This document shows positions 6,664-12,857 of a stretch of DNA of 12,857 nt, piece by piece. Source of the stretch: a candidate division WWE3 bacterium. Lineage in GTDB: Bacteria; Patescibacteriota; WWE3; UBA101185; UBA10185. Made by a program: the position numbers and the translations under genes. The notes below the pieces were generated by a model. That model did no database searches. It was not told the origin of the DNA and saw nothing but the letters and a program-made list of their open reading frames with translations. The stretch spans positions 1 to 12,857 of the forward strand of contig JAGQNX010000019.1 of the NCBI GenBank assembly GCA_020427865.1, read 5' to 3'. Position 1 is the stretch's first letter. Each line of letters starts with the position of its first letter.

Positions 6664-7323
6664 ATGCCTACAAAAAAACAACCAACTAAAAAACCCGTAA
6701 AAAATTCAAAAGTGGCAAAAAATAAGAGAACGGAATACTTATTTTCGGAATCCGATAAGCTGTTTCTTGTAGCCCTTTTTACTATTACTGTTTTGCTAAT
6801 AGTATCTGTGTTTGTACTCTCTAAAAATATAAAAAAACAAGAAACAATTTACAATCTTACATCTAAAGTATCAAAGCTAGATATACAAAATAAGGACAGA
6901 TTTAACGATTTTATAACCACTGCAAACGTAAACTCTGTTATGTATCAAGATTTTGTAAAAGAAACTCTAGCCGCAAAGTCTGTAATTAAATATAGAAATG
7001 AAAAACTAAAAGGAGATTATGAGACTATTAAAGAAACTAATTTACAACCAAGAGTTAGCCCAGCTACGGGTAAAGTTAAATTAGTTAAAATGGAAGACAC
7101 AAACTATTTGGTGTTCAATGATTTAACTACCAACGAAGGACCCGATCTAAAAGTTTATACCGCAACATCAATAGAAGAAGGTTGGGAGAATATGGGAACT
7201 CTAGCTGCAAATAAAGGAGATATTTACTATACCCTGCCCAATGCAGTAGATCCACAAGAAGTAAAATTTGTTTTGATCTATAGCGATAAATATAAAACGG
7301 TATATTCATTTGCGCAGTTCTAA
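6664..7323 (+). CDS. Membrane-anchored DM13-domain protein
   Basis: The 219-residue protein has a Lys-rich cytoplasmic tail (1-23), one transmembrane helix (about 33-53), and a probable coiled-coil stalk (about 55-125). Its C-terminal domain (about 135-219) I assign to DM13. Visible DM13 features are LVFNDL, EGPDLKVY (158-165), MGTLAANKGDIYYTLP (177-192), and the closing strands FVLIYS and VYSFAQF. DM13 is described as an extracellular, possibly redox or electron-transfer domain with a near-invariant Cys in the IWC strand. Here that position appears to be Ser207, and the protein has no cysteine at all, so a redox role is unlikely and binding or structural use is more plausible. It is probably co-transcribed with the preceding exported protein, with a good Shine-Dalgarno sequence. 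The DM13 call is from recall of the consensus. Confidence 0.77.
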   Translation: MPTKKQPTKKPVKNSKVAKNKRTEYLFSESDKLFLVALFTITVLLIVSVFVLSKNIKKQETIYNLTSKVSKLDIQNKDRFNDFITTANVNSVMYQDFVKETLAAKSVIKYRNEKLKGDYETIKETNLQPRVSPATGKVKLVKMEDTNYLVFNDLTTNEGPDLKVYTATSIEEGWENMGTLAANKGDIYYTLPNAVDPQEVKFVLIYSDKYKTVYSFAQF

Positions 7324-7336
7324 GTAAGATCTAATC

Positions 7337-7345
7337 TGCTAAAAT
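7337..7345 (+). promoter_or_regulatory. Extended -10 promoter of the ROK kinase gene
   Basis: TGCTAAAAT ends six bases before the ATG at 7352, and no Shine-Dalgarno sequence is present. The kinase therefore probably has its own leaderless transcript, although it lies only 28 bases after the DM13 gene on the same strand. Confidence 0.78.
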
Positions 7346-7351
7346 GGCAGT

Positions 7352-8161
7352 ATGCATTTATTAATCGATATCGGAGGAACAAAAACACGCGTTGCGGTTT
7401 CTTATGATGGTTTGGGATTTTCTGAACCTGCAATTTTTCAAACAAACCAAAATTATAAAATTGGAATGGAAGAACTAATAACGCAAGCCAACAAAATGCT
7501 GGCAGGAGCTAAACCACAGAGCGTTAGTTTAGGAGTCCCTGGAGTTTTAAACTCTAAAAAAACTAAACTAACAAAAGCTACAAATTTATCACAATGGGAA
7601 CAGCAACCTCTATATAAAGACTTATTTAAAGAGTTTTCTACCGAAAAGATATTTATAGAAAATGATGCGGCACTTGTTGGACTTGGAGAAGCATATTACG
7701 GTGCAGGCAAAGGGGAATCAATAGTTGCGTACATTACCATAAGTACAGGTGTAGGGGGATCTTTAATCCTAAATGGTAAACTTGCACCAAGTGCATATGG
7801 ACACGAACCGGGACATCATATTTTAAATGCAACTACTAGCGAGACTTTTGAACAATTAGTATGTGGAAAAATAAGGCAAAAAGCCGAAGGAGGTGAAGCT
7901 ACTTCTATAAAGGATTCAACCTTTTGGGAAGAAATAGAAAAAACGGCAGCAACAGGTATTTATAACGTAATGCTAATGTGGTCCCCTAATATTATTGTTC
8001 TAGGTGGGGGACTTACGTTAAACGTACTAAATATAGAGAATATAGAAGAACACTTACACAACATAAACAAGTATTTTCCTAACGATTTTAAACTAAAACG
8101 GGCAGTACTCGGGGATACAGGTGGATTGTATGGCGGTCTTGTATTAGCAACTAAAAAATAA
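7352..8161 (+). CDS. ROK family sugar kinase (putative glucokinase)
   Basis: Probably phosphorylates glucose or a related hexose with ATP in the cytoplasm. The 269-residue protein is slightly shorter than the usual 290-320. It has the N-terminal phosphate loop DIGGTKT (6-12), the catalytic segment IENDAAL with Asp105 as base, the ATP-binding STGVGG (131-136), and GGG (218-220) in the adenosine site. The sugar-contacting segment reads YGHEPGHH (149-156), so the Glu and His of the family motif remain. The zinc-binding CxCGxxGCxE motif that normally follows is absent; only CGKI (171-174) remains there. It carries no DNA-binding domain, so it is a kinase and not a ROK repressor. With pgi upstream it would form the first two steps of glycolysis. 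Glucose specificity is inferred from this context only. Confidence 0.87.
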   Translation: MHLLIDIGGTKTRVAVSYDGLGFSEPAIFQTNQNYKIGMEELITQANKMLAGAKPQSVSLGVPGVLNSKKTKLTKATNLSQWEQQPLYKDLFKEFSTEKIFIENDAALVGLGEAYYGAGKGESIVAYITISTGVGGSLILNGKLAPSAYGHEPGHHILNATTSETFEQLVCGKIRQKAEGGEATSIKDSTFWEEIEKTAATGIYNVMLMWSPNIIVLGGGLTLNVLNIENIEEHLHNINKYFPNDFKLKRAVLGDTGGLYGGLVLATKK

Positions 8162-8173
8162 ATTTAATAGCTT

Positions 8174-8210
8174 TAAAAACAAGAAGACCCCTTGCAATAA
8201 GAGGTCTTCT
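8174..8210 (-). terminator. Hairpin terminator between the ROK kinase and rpoD
   Basis: AGAAGACC (8182-8189) pairs with GGTCTTCT (8203-8210), and after one mismatch CTT pairs with AAG. On the minus strand the hairpin is followed by TTGTTTTT, so it mainly terminates the dnaG-rpoD transcript. On the plus strand there is only a weak T/A tail, so ending of the ROK transcript here is less certain. Confidence 0.77.
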
Positions 8211-8240
8211 AAATAATAGCGTTTTAGCTTAGTGTACCTA

Positions 8241-9500
8241 CTACAGGTAATCTTTTAAGCGTTTGCTTCTAGAAGGATGGCGCAACTTGCGTAACGCTTT
8301 AGCTTCGATTTGTCGGATACGCTCACGTGTTACCCCAAATTCTTTACCAACTTCTTCTAGTGTTCTGGATCTACCATCGCGTAGTCCAAACCTAAGTTCT
8401 AATACTCTACGTTCACGAGGATTAAGAGTATCAAGCACACCTTCTATATGACCTTTAAGAAGCTCATGACTTGCAGATTCAAACGGAGACATAGAAGTGT
8501 CATCTCTAATAAAGTCTTTTAAGCGACTGTCTTCTTCTTTACCTACAGGAGTTTCTATAGAAGTTGTTTCTTGTGAAATCTTTACAATTCCATGAGCTTT
8601 ATCGTCTTCAATTCCCATTACCTTAGCAACTTCTTCAGGTGTAGGAGGACGATTAAGTTCTTGTTCTAATTGACGCTCTACTCTTTTATACTTTTGCATT
8701 GTTTCTATCATATGTACAGGGATACGAATAGTACGGGCCTGATCTGCAATAGCACGAGTAATAGCTTGGCGAATCCACCAAGTAGCATATGTAGAAAACT
8801 TAAATCCACGACGCCAGTCAAACTTTTCTACAGCACGCATAAGGCCTATGTTACCTTCTTGAATTAGGTCTAAAAAGGATAAACCTCTACCCATATAACG
8901 TTTTGCAATAGAAACAACTAAACGTAGGTTTGCTTGGGTAAGCTTACGTTCAGCTTCTATACATTCACGCATAGTAACTTCTTCCGAAAAGGCTTTAATC
9001 TCGGGGACGTAATCCACTTCAGTACTTGCTTTTTCGGCAAGTTCTTCTACAGTAGGTTCACGGCCGAGTTCCTTTTTAAGATCTTTAGTTGCGTTGTGAA
9101 GTTTAAATACTTCGGTACGTTTTGCCAGAACAATTTCTTCATCCGCATTTAAAAGTGATACTTTACCTATTTCACGCAAGTACATGCGAACAGGATCAGA
9201 AGATACAGTTTTATCGAGTTTAATTTTAGAAACATCTATATCTTCGCTAGCATCACGAATAGCTGCAGCATCTTTGGCAGAACGTGTGTCAAAGACATCA
9301 ATACTATTCTCTATTAGTTTGTCATATAAGGTATCTAGAGAATCGATTTCGTCTTCCGCAAAGGGGATGACCGAAAGAACTTCGTCTATAGTTAAATAAC
9401 CACGGCGTTTAGCCTGAGTTAGTAGTTTTTTAACTTTACGGTCTTCGGTACTCTGCGTTGTTTTTGTTTTAGATTTACCAGTAGCGGTAGTCTTTGCCAT
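8241..9500 (-). CDS. rpoD: Primary sigma factor RpoD (sigma-70)
   Basis: The 419-residue housekeeping sigma factor directs RNA polymerase to -10/-35 promoters. The order is a Lys/Thr-rich tail (1-25), region 1.1-like segment (about 22-75), region 1.2 [12 protein letters not shown] (101-112), and a short non-conserved spacer. Region 2 runs about 187-262, with [18 protein letters not shown] and the -10-reading [13 protein letters not shown]. Region 3 begins at RIPVHMIET, and region 4 ends with the helix-turn-helix [18 protein letters not shown] (390-407). In region 3.0, His263 and Glu266 of HMIET match the E. coli residues that read the extended -10 TGn, fitting the many TGn promoters here. It lies 23 bases after dnaG, has an AAAGG Shine-Dalgarno sequence nine bases from its ATG, and ends before a hairpin terminator. 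Confidence 0.97.
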
Positions 9501-9509
9501 TTACTTTAA

Positions 9510-9514
9510 CCTTT
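9510..9514 (-). promoter_or_regulatory. Shine-Dalgarno site of rpoD
   Basis: The minus strand reads AAAGG nine bases before the ATG at 9500, inside the 23-base dnaG-rpoD gap. It supports translation of rpoD as an internal gene of a dnaG-rpoD message. Confidence 0.65.
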
Positions 9515-9523
9515 AAATAATAA

Positions 9524-11326
9524 CTATTTTAATTTTTGGGATAGTTCTTTGAACTTATTTTGATGTAGTTTTAGCGCTTTTGCATCATTTGTGAGCTCCG
9601 CTTGCTTTATTTTTTCAGCTAGGCTTTTCAACTCTCTTTTTAACGAAACTGTTTTTAACCTCTTATAGGTAGTATCTAGTTCTCGTAGAAAGATTTCCTC
9701 GCTATCTGTTACAGCAGACACGTCCCAAAGATACAAATCCGAAACAAGCTCTGCAGTTTCTTCTTTAAAGCGATTCTTGAAATGCGAAATTTCAAATTTA
9801 CGCTTTCTACCTAGCAGATACTCTTTCAGCTCTTTAAATATATCTTGGATGGCAGGGTTTGTAAAGTCGCGCTGCCCTAATTTATAGACTATTGTTTGGG
9901 ATATGTCAAGATCAGCTTTAAGTAGTAGGGCAAGCATATAGGATTCGGCAGATTCTTTAGATAATTTAACAGTATGGACTGCAAAATAATCCTTGGATGT
10001 CGAAATAGAAGAAGCTTCAATTCCAAACGAAGTTTCTAGCACCTTACCTGAAGTAAAGGCTTCTCTAATAGTATGTTCGTCGATATTTAAAATCTCAGCC
10101 ACTCTTTTAGAATAATGATCAATAGTTATAGGGTCACGTAACTGTTTAAAAAGTTTAGATAATTCGTTCACAATAGCACGTTTACCTGCAGCAGTGTTTT
10201 TATCTTGGTTTTTTACGGTAATTAAAAGAAAAAAATCATATACCGACAACGAGTTTTTAAATAATTCTTTAGCGTCAGACTTAGTTTTTTCTTGCAAATA
10301 TTCATCTAGATCTTTGTACTTTTTAGGAAAAAGAGTGATATTAAGATTAAAACCATCACGTTCAGCCAAATCTACAGCTCTAAATACGGCATTTATACCT
10401 GCAGAATCAGAATCAAAAGCAAATGTAAGATCTTTGGTATATCTTGAAAGAATCTTAAGTTGTGTTTGAGTTAATGCGGTGCCAGAAACTGCAACTACAT
10501 TGTTTAAACCTGCCTGATGCGCACTAATTACATCCATATAGCCTTCAACAAAAATAGCACCTTCTTGTTTTATTGAAAGACGAGCTTTATCAAGCCCATA
10601 TACAAAGGCTGATTTATTAAACACAAGTGTATCGCTAGTATTCATATATTTAGGACCTTTATCTTCAGGGTCAAATATACGGCCACTAAAGCCTACAATT
10701 TTGCCGTTAATATCTATTAAAGGGAACATTATTCGGTTTCTAAATCTATCTATATACCCAATACCACTACTTTTTTTACTACAAAGTCCAGCTTCTTCAA
10801 TAATTTCGGGAGAATATCCTTTTTTAACCAAAAGATCATACAAAGCACCCCACTGGGATGGTGCATAACCAATCTTAAATTCTTCTATAGTTTTGGGTTT
10901 CAGCTTTCGATGAGATTTTACATATGTAAGAGCTTCCTTACCTGCAGAATGCTGGAGTAAAATATAGCTGTAATACTGTGCAGCAATAGAATTTAATTTA
11001 AATATTAGTTCTTTTTTTTCGGAATTAGGATCTGAGTAGGTTTGAGTTAAAGTAACGCCTGCTTTTTCTGCCAAAATTTTTAAAGCTTGATTAAACTCTA
11101 CACCTTCTACTTCTTTAATAAAGCTAAATATATCGCCACCTTTGCCACAACCAAAACATTTATAAATTTGCATATCTGGAGAAACCATAAATGAAGGTGT
11201 TTTTTCACCATGGAACGGGCAATTCCCTTTATAATTTCTACCTGATTTTTTTAAGGAAACATACCCACCAATTACATCTGCAATGTCTAAGCGTTGTTTA
11301 ATTTCTTCTATGGGATCATTTTGCAT
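9524..11326 (-). CDS. dnaG: DNA primase DnaG
   Basis: Makes RNA primers for DNA replication, working with the DnaB helicase at the fork. The 600-residue length is normal. The N-terminal CHC2 zinc domain shows Cys36, His39, Cys57 and Cys60 within CPFH...CFGC. The catalytic core follows, with RFRNRIMFPL (194-203). The TOPRIM segment has EGYMDV (Glu261) and DSDSAG (305-310), then KDLDEYL (338-344), all metal-binding motifs. The C-terminal part (about 430-600) is the poorly conserved helicase-binding region, rich in Lys and Glu. It is followed after 23 bases by rpoD, the conserved dnaG-rpoD part of the macromolecular synthesis operon; rpsU, often first in that operon, is not next to it. The gene ends in TAG. 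Confidence 0.97.
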   Translation of the reverse strand: MQNDPIEEIKQRLDIADVIGGYVSLKKSGRNYKGNCPFHGEKTPSFMVSPDMQIYKCFGCGKGGDIFSFIKEVEGVEFNQALKILAEKAGVTLTQTYSDPNSEKKELIFKLNSIAAQYYSYILLQHSAGKEALTYVKSHRKLKPKTIEEFKIGYAPSQWGALYDLLVKKGYSPEIIEEAGLCSKKSSGIGYIDRFRNRIMFPLIDINGKIVGFSGRIFDPEDKGPKYMNTSDTLVFNKSAFVYGLDKARLSIKQEGAIFVEGYMDVISAHQAGLNNVVAVSGTALTQTQLKILSRYTKDLTFAFDSDSAGINAVFRAVDLAERDGFNLNITLFPKKYKDLDEYLQEKTKSDAKELFKNSLSVYDFFLLITVKNQDKNTAAGKRAIVNELSKLFKQLRDPITIDHYSKRVAEILNIDEHTIREAFTSGKVLETSFGIEASSISTSKDYFAVHTVKLSKESAESYMLALLLKADLDISQTIVYKLGQRDFTNPAIQDIFKELKEYLLGRKRKFEISHFKNRFKEETAELVSDLYLWDVSAVTDSEEIFLRELDTTYKRLKTVSLKRELKSLAEKIKQAELTNDAKALKLHQNKFKELSQKLK

Positions 11327-11334
11327 CTAGTCTG

Positions 11335-11343
11335 TGTATAGCA
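11335..11343 (-). promoter_or_regulatory. Extended -10 promoter of dnaG-rpoD, proximal
   Basis: The minus strand reads TGCTATACA, then eight bases, then the ATG at 11326, so the leader would be zero to two bases. There is no Shine-Dalgarno sequence before dnaG. Confidence 0.62.
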
Positions 11344-11382
11344 TGCATATGTTGGCTTAGCAATCAGCAAGAAATTCCGCGT

Positions 11383-11388
11383 ATTATA
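11383..11388 (-). promoter_or_regulatory. Possible distal -10 box of dnaG-rpoD
   Basis: A perfect TATAAT on the minus strand lies 56 bases before the dnaG ATG, without TGn or a good -35. If used, it would give a leader of about 50 bases. It may be a second promoter or a chance match in AT-rich DNA. Confidence 0.35.
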
Positions 11389-11403
11389 GGATATACCTAA
11401 TAG

Positions 11404-11431
11404 TTGTTTTTTTTATTCGGAATGGTATGAT
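11404..11431 (+). promoter_or_regulatory. Promoter of the racemase gene
   Basis: TTGTTT (11404-11409) as -35, a 16-base spacer, and the extended -10 TGGTATGAT (11423-11431) make the most complete plus-strand promoter here. Transcription would start near 11438 with a leader of about 42 A-rich bases and no Shine-Dalgarno sequence. A second AT-rich run (11467-11476) next to the ATG could act as a leaderless promoter instead. Confidence 0.55.
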
Positions 11432-11479
11432 GCAGTCTGGATAAATTCAAAAAAAATTAACAAAGATATATATAATTAT

Positions 11480-12289
11480 ATGACATATGAAAAAATTATA
11501 GGAATAGGTGGGGGCGTTGGACCCATGGCTGGCGTGATATTACACCAAAAGATAATTGAAAACACGCTAACAAATGGTACAGATCAGGATCATTTAGAAG
11601 TCCATCACTTCTCTAGATCCAGCGACATTTCAGATAGAAACCTTTTCCTACTAGAGGGTATTGGAGACAATCCAGCATTAGGATTAATAAGAACAGCAGA
11701 AATTGCAAAACATGTAGCAGATTACACCAACAAAGGTATTGTTTTTGGAATTCCTTGTAATAATGTACATGCACCTTCAATAATTAACCCAATTAAAGAA
11801 GCTATACTGCAAATGGAACCTAAAATTAAATTTGTAGATATGATAGGAGAAACTGTAAGCAGAATTACAACAGAATACCCCGAAATAAGCAGGGTAGGAT
11901 TACTATCCACATCAAGCACACGAAAAATAGGTACATATAGAAAAACCCTAGAACCACTTGGATACTCACTGATTGAAGTAGAAGAAGACATACAAGAACA
12001 AGTACATGATTCGATATGCAATACGAGTTGGGGAATAAAAGCACAGTTTCCTGTAACAGAAAAAGCAAGAGAAAACTTTGAGAGGTTTGCAAAAATGCTA
12101 AAAGACCAGGGAGCACAAGCAATAATATTAGGATGCACCGAAATTCCTCTAGCATTACCTCAAACAGAAATATACGGAATTCCACTAATTGACCCAATGG
12201 AATCATTGGCATTAGGGCTAATTAGAGAAGCTAACCCAAACAAGGTTAAAGTGCACAGTAAACAAGCTGTAATACAAACTGTAAAATAA
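11480..12289 (+). CDS. Aspartate/glutamate racemase family protein
   Basis: The 269-residue cytoplasmic, cofactor-independent amino-acid racemase interconverts L and D forms with two cysteines. Visible motifs are the N-terminal GIGGGVGPMAG (8-18), FGIPCNNVHAP with Cys93, and LGCTEIPLAL with Cys219, so both catalytic cysteines are present. In the first motif Asn replaces the usual Thr (PCNN for PCNT). VGLLSTSSTRKIGTYR (139-154) matches the second half-domain of the pseudo-symmetric fold. Length exceeds the roughly 230 residues of the minimal family because of insertions, for example around 165-185. Aspartate, glutamate or another substrate cannot be told apart from sequence, and no peptidoglycan genes lie next to it. 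It abuts the convergent TfoX-N gene with no gap. Confidence 0.88.
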   Translation: MTYEKIIGIGGGVGPMAGVILHQKIIENTLTNGTDQDHLEVHHFSRSSDISDRNLFLLEGIGDNPALGLIRTAEIAKHVADYTNKGIVFGIPCNNVHAPSIINPIKEAILQMEPKIKFVDMIGETVSRITTEYPEISRVGLLSTSSTRKIGTYRKTLEPLGYSLIEVEEDIQEQVHDSICNTSWGIKAQFPVTEKARENFERFAKMLKDQGAQAIILGCTEIPLALPQTEIYGIPLIDPMESLALGLIREANPNKVKVHSKQAVIQTVK

Positions 12290-12631
12290 CTATTTTGACT
12301 TGTAGTTTCTACTTACCTCTAGGGCAGTATCAATCCAAGAAAGAAGGTCTTTAGGATTTTCTAATATAGACTGAGGCACAGTGTAGTAAGGCATTTGTGC
12401 AGGCTTTTTACCAAAATGTTGATATACAAAAGGTTCACCGCCAAGTTCGGCATATTCTTTAGCACTATAAGCATCTACTTTAAAATACAATTTATTATCT
12501 GAGGTTAGCAAAGAAAAAATAATCCCATCTTTATACAAAGCATAACCTCCAAACATTGCACGAGTAGTAATATTGGGAACTTCAACAAAGTATGTGCTTA
12601 AAATATGATTTTTAAACTCTTTAGTGGTCAT
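12290..12631 (-). CDS. TfoX N-terminal domain protein
   Basis: The 113-residue protein is one complete TfoX_N domain. Signs are TRAMFGGYALYKDGIIFSLL (23-42), LYFKVD (48-53), YAELGGEPF (60-68), and the closing MPYYTVPQSILEN segment (79-91). In Haemophilus the longer TfoX/Sxy protein regulates competence with an extra C-terminal domain. That domain is missing here, and single-domain members are widespread with no established role, so a competence function should not be assumed. It lies 11 bases after a 57-codon membrane protein gene on the same strand and is probably co-transcribed with it. No clear Shine-Dalgarno sequence is seen. It ends in TAG next to the racemase stop. Confidence 0.88.
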   Translation of the reverse strand: MTTKEFKNHILSTYFVEVPNITTRAMFGGYALYKDGIIFSLLTSDNKLYFKVDAYSAKEYAELGGEPFVYQHFGKKPAQMPYYTVPQSILENPKDLLSWIDTALEVSRNYKSK

Positions 12632-12642
12632 TTAAAAAAGAC

Positions 12643-12816
12643 TTAAAAATTTAGCTTAAATAATAAATCACTTGAATAAAGAACCATATACACACTACAT
12701 AAAACAAGCACTAATAATAAAATACTAGCTACTACGTATTTTTTCTTAGTAAAGAGGATAAAAACCATTGCTAAGGCTACAAGAAAAATAATGAGTATAA
12801 AAAAAACAACTCCCAT
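12643..12816 (-). CDS. Small two-helix membrane protein, 57 residues
   Basis: A short frame from an ATG (complement of 12814-12816) to TAA. It encodes two strongly hydrophobic segments (about 3-22 and 27-47) joined by a turn with Lys24-Lys26, and a short tail ending LLFKLNF. By the positive-inside rule this is a hairpin with both ends outside. I know no family for it. Reality is supported by the extended -10 TGTTACCAT ending exactly six bases before the ATG, by the amphipathic hairpin composition, and by its tight spacing of 11 bases to the TfoX-N gene. Chance hydrophobicity in T-rich DNA is the main alternative. No Shine-Dalgarno sequence is seen. Confidence 0.68.
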   Translation of the reverse strand: MGVVFFILIIFLVALAMVFILFTKKKYVVASILLLVLVLCSVYMVLYSSDLLFKLNF

Positions 12817-12822
12817 AAGAAT

Positions 12823-12831
12823 ATGGTAACA
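12823..12831 (-). promoter_or_regulatory. Extended -10 promoter of the small membrane protein gene
   Basis: The minus strand reads TGTTACCAT, then six bases, then the ATG at 12816. It begins five bases after the CCA end of the tRNA, so its upstream half would lie within the tRNA gene. Read-through from the tRNA is also possible, since no terminator lies between. Confidence 0.55.
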
Positions 12832-12835
12832 TACT

Positions 12836-12857
12836 TGGCGGAGAGAGGGGGATTCGA
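12836..12857 (-). tRNA. tRNA-Ser, 3' end (partial)
   Basis: The minus strand reads the end of a tRNA with exact geometry: six T-loop bases TCGAAT, a five-base T-stem strand CCCCC, a seven-base acceptor strand TCTCTCC, discriminator G, and encoded CCA. The GGAGAGA-type acceptor with G73 is typical of serine tRNAs. The anticodon and the 5' part lie outside the window. Confidence 0.85.

Noticed and set aside
11722..12138. 138-codon frame on the minus strand inside the racemase gene
   Set aside because: It lies wholly opposite a well-supported racemase, has no promoter signal in the window's style, and its hydrophobic composition reflects the complement of ordinary codons.
12290..12631. Competence regulator Sxy/TfoX
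   Set aside because: Only the N-terminal domain is present, and no competence genes are in the window. Single-domain members have no established competence role.

Overview
The window is AT-rich, densely packed bacterial DNA. Intergenic gaps are short, convergent genes abut or overlap, and no stretch over 300 bases lacks a gene. Single-copy housekeeping genes (groEL tail, pgi, dnaG, rpoD, a tRNA-Ser end) sit among small membrane or exported proteins of unknown role. The streamlined layout, the short 435-residue Pgi and 419-residue RpoD, and the poorly known exported proteins suggest a Patescibacteria/CPR genome. That is inference; no lineage marker was tested. The standard code fits: ten TAA, three TAG and one TGA stop, with no TGA inside a long frame.

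Layout. 1-24 is the last seven codons of groEL, followed by a strong terminator (55-88). 168-2030 (+) is a secreted TIM-barrel glycoside-hydrolase-like protein whose barrel is interrupted by three exact-spaced 62-residue cysteine repeats. 2031-2774 (-) is a ZIP metal transporter, divergent from a nucleotidyltransferase-fold protein (2848-3747, +). 3723-4457 (-) is a DUF389 membrane protein, divergent from pgi (4534-5841, +). Pgi is followed by two membrane-anchored exported proteins, the second ending in a DM13 domain (5860-6645 and 6664-7323), and by a ROK sugar kinase (7352-8161). Kinase and isomerase would carry out glucose to glucose-6-phosphate to fructose-6-phosphate. A hairpin terminator separates this strip from dnaG-rpoD on the minus strand (11326 down to 8241). 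11480-12289 (+) is an aspartate/glutamate racemase, convergent with a TfoX-N protein (12290-12631, -). Upstream of that lies a 57-codon two-helix membrane protein (12643-12816, -), then the 3' end of a tRNA-Ser (12836-12857, -).

The main regulatory signal is a promoter-start pattern. In front of most first-in-operon genes there is a -10 hexamer, usually with the extended TGn motif, ending 6-8 bases before the ATG, and no Shine-Dalgarno sequence. These genes should give leaderless or nearly leaderless mRNAs. The clear operon-internal genes (6664 and rpoD) have a Shine-Dalgarno sequence instead. The pattern corrects the starts of the ZIP and DUF389 genes and supports the 57-codon gene.

I see no CRISPR array, insertion sequence, attachment site or defence system. 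The best candidates for something undescribed are the repeat-interrupted hydrolase, the leaderless promoter architecture, and the DM13 protein that lacks its usual cysteine.
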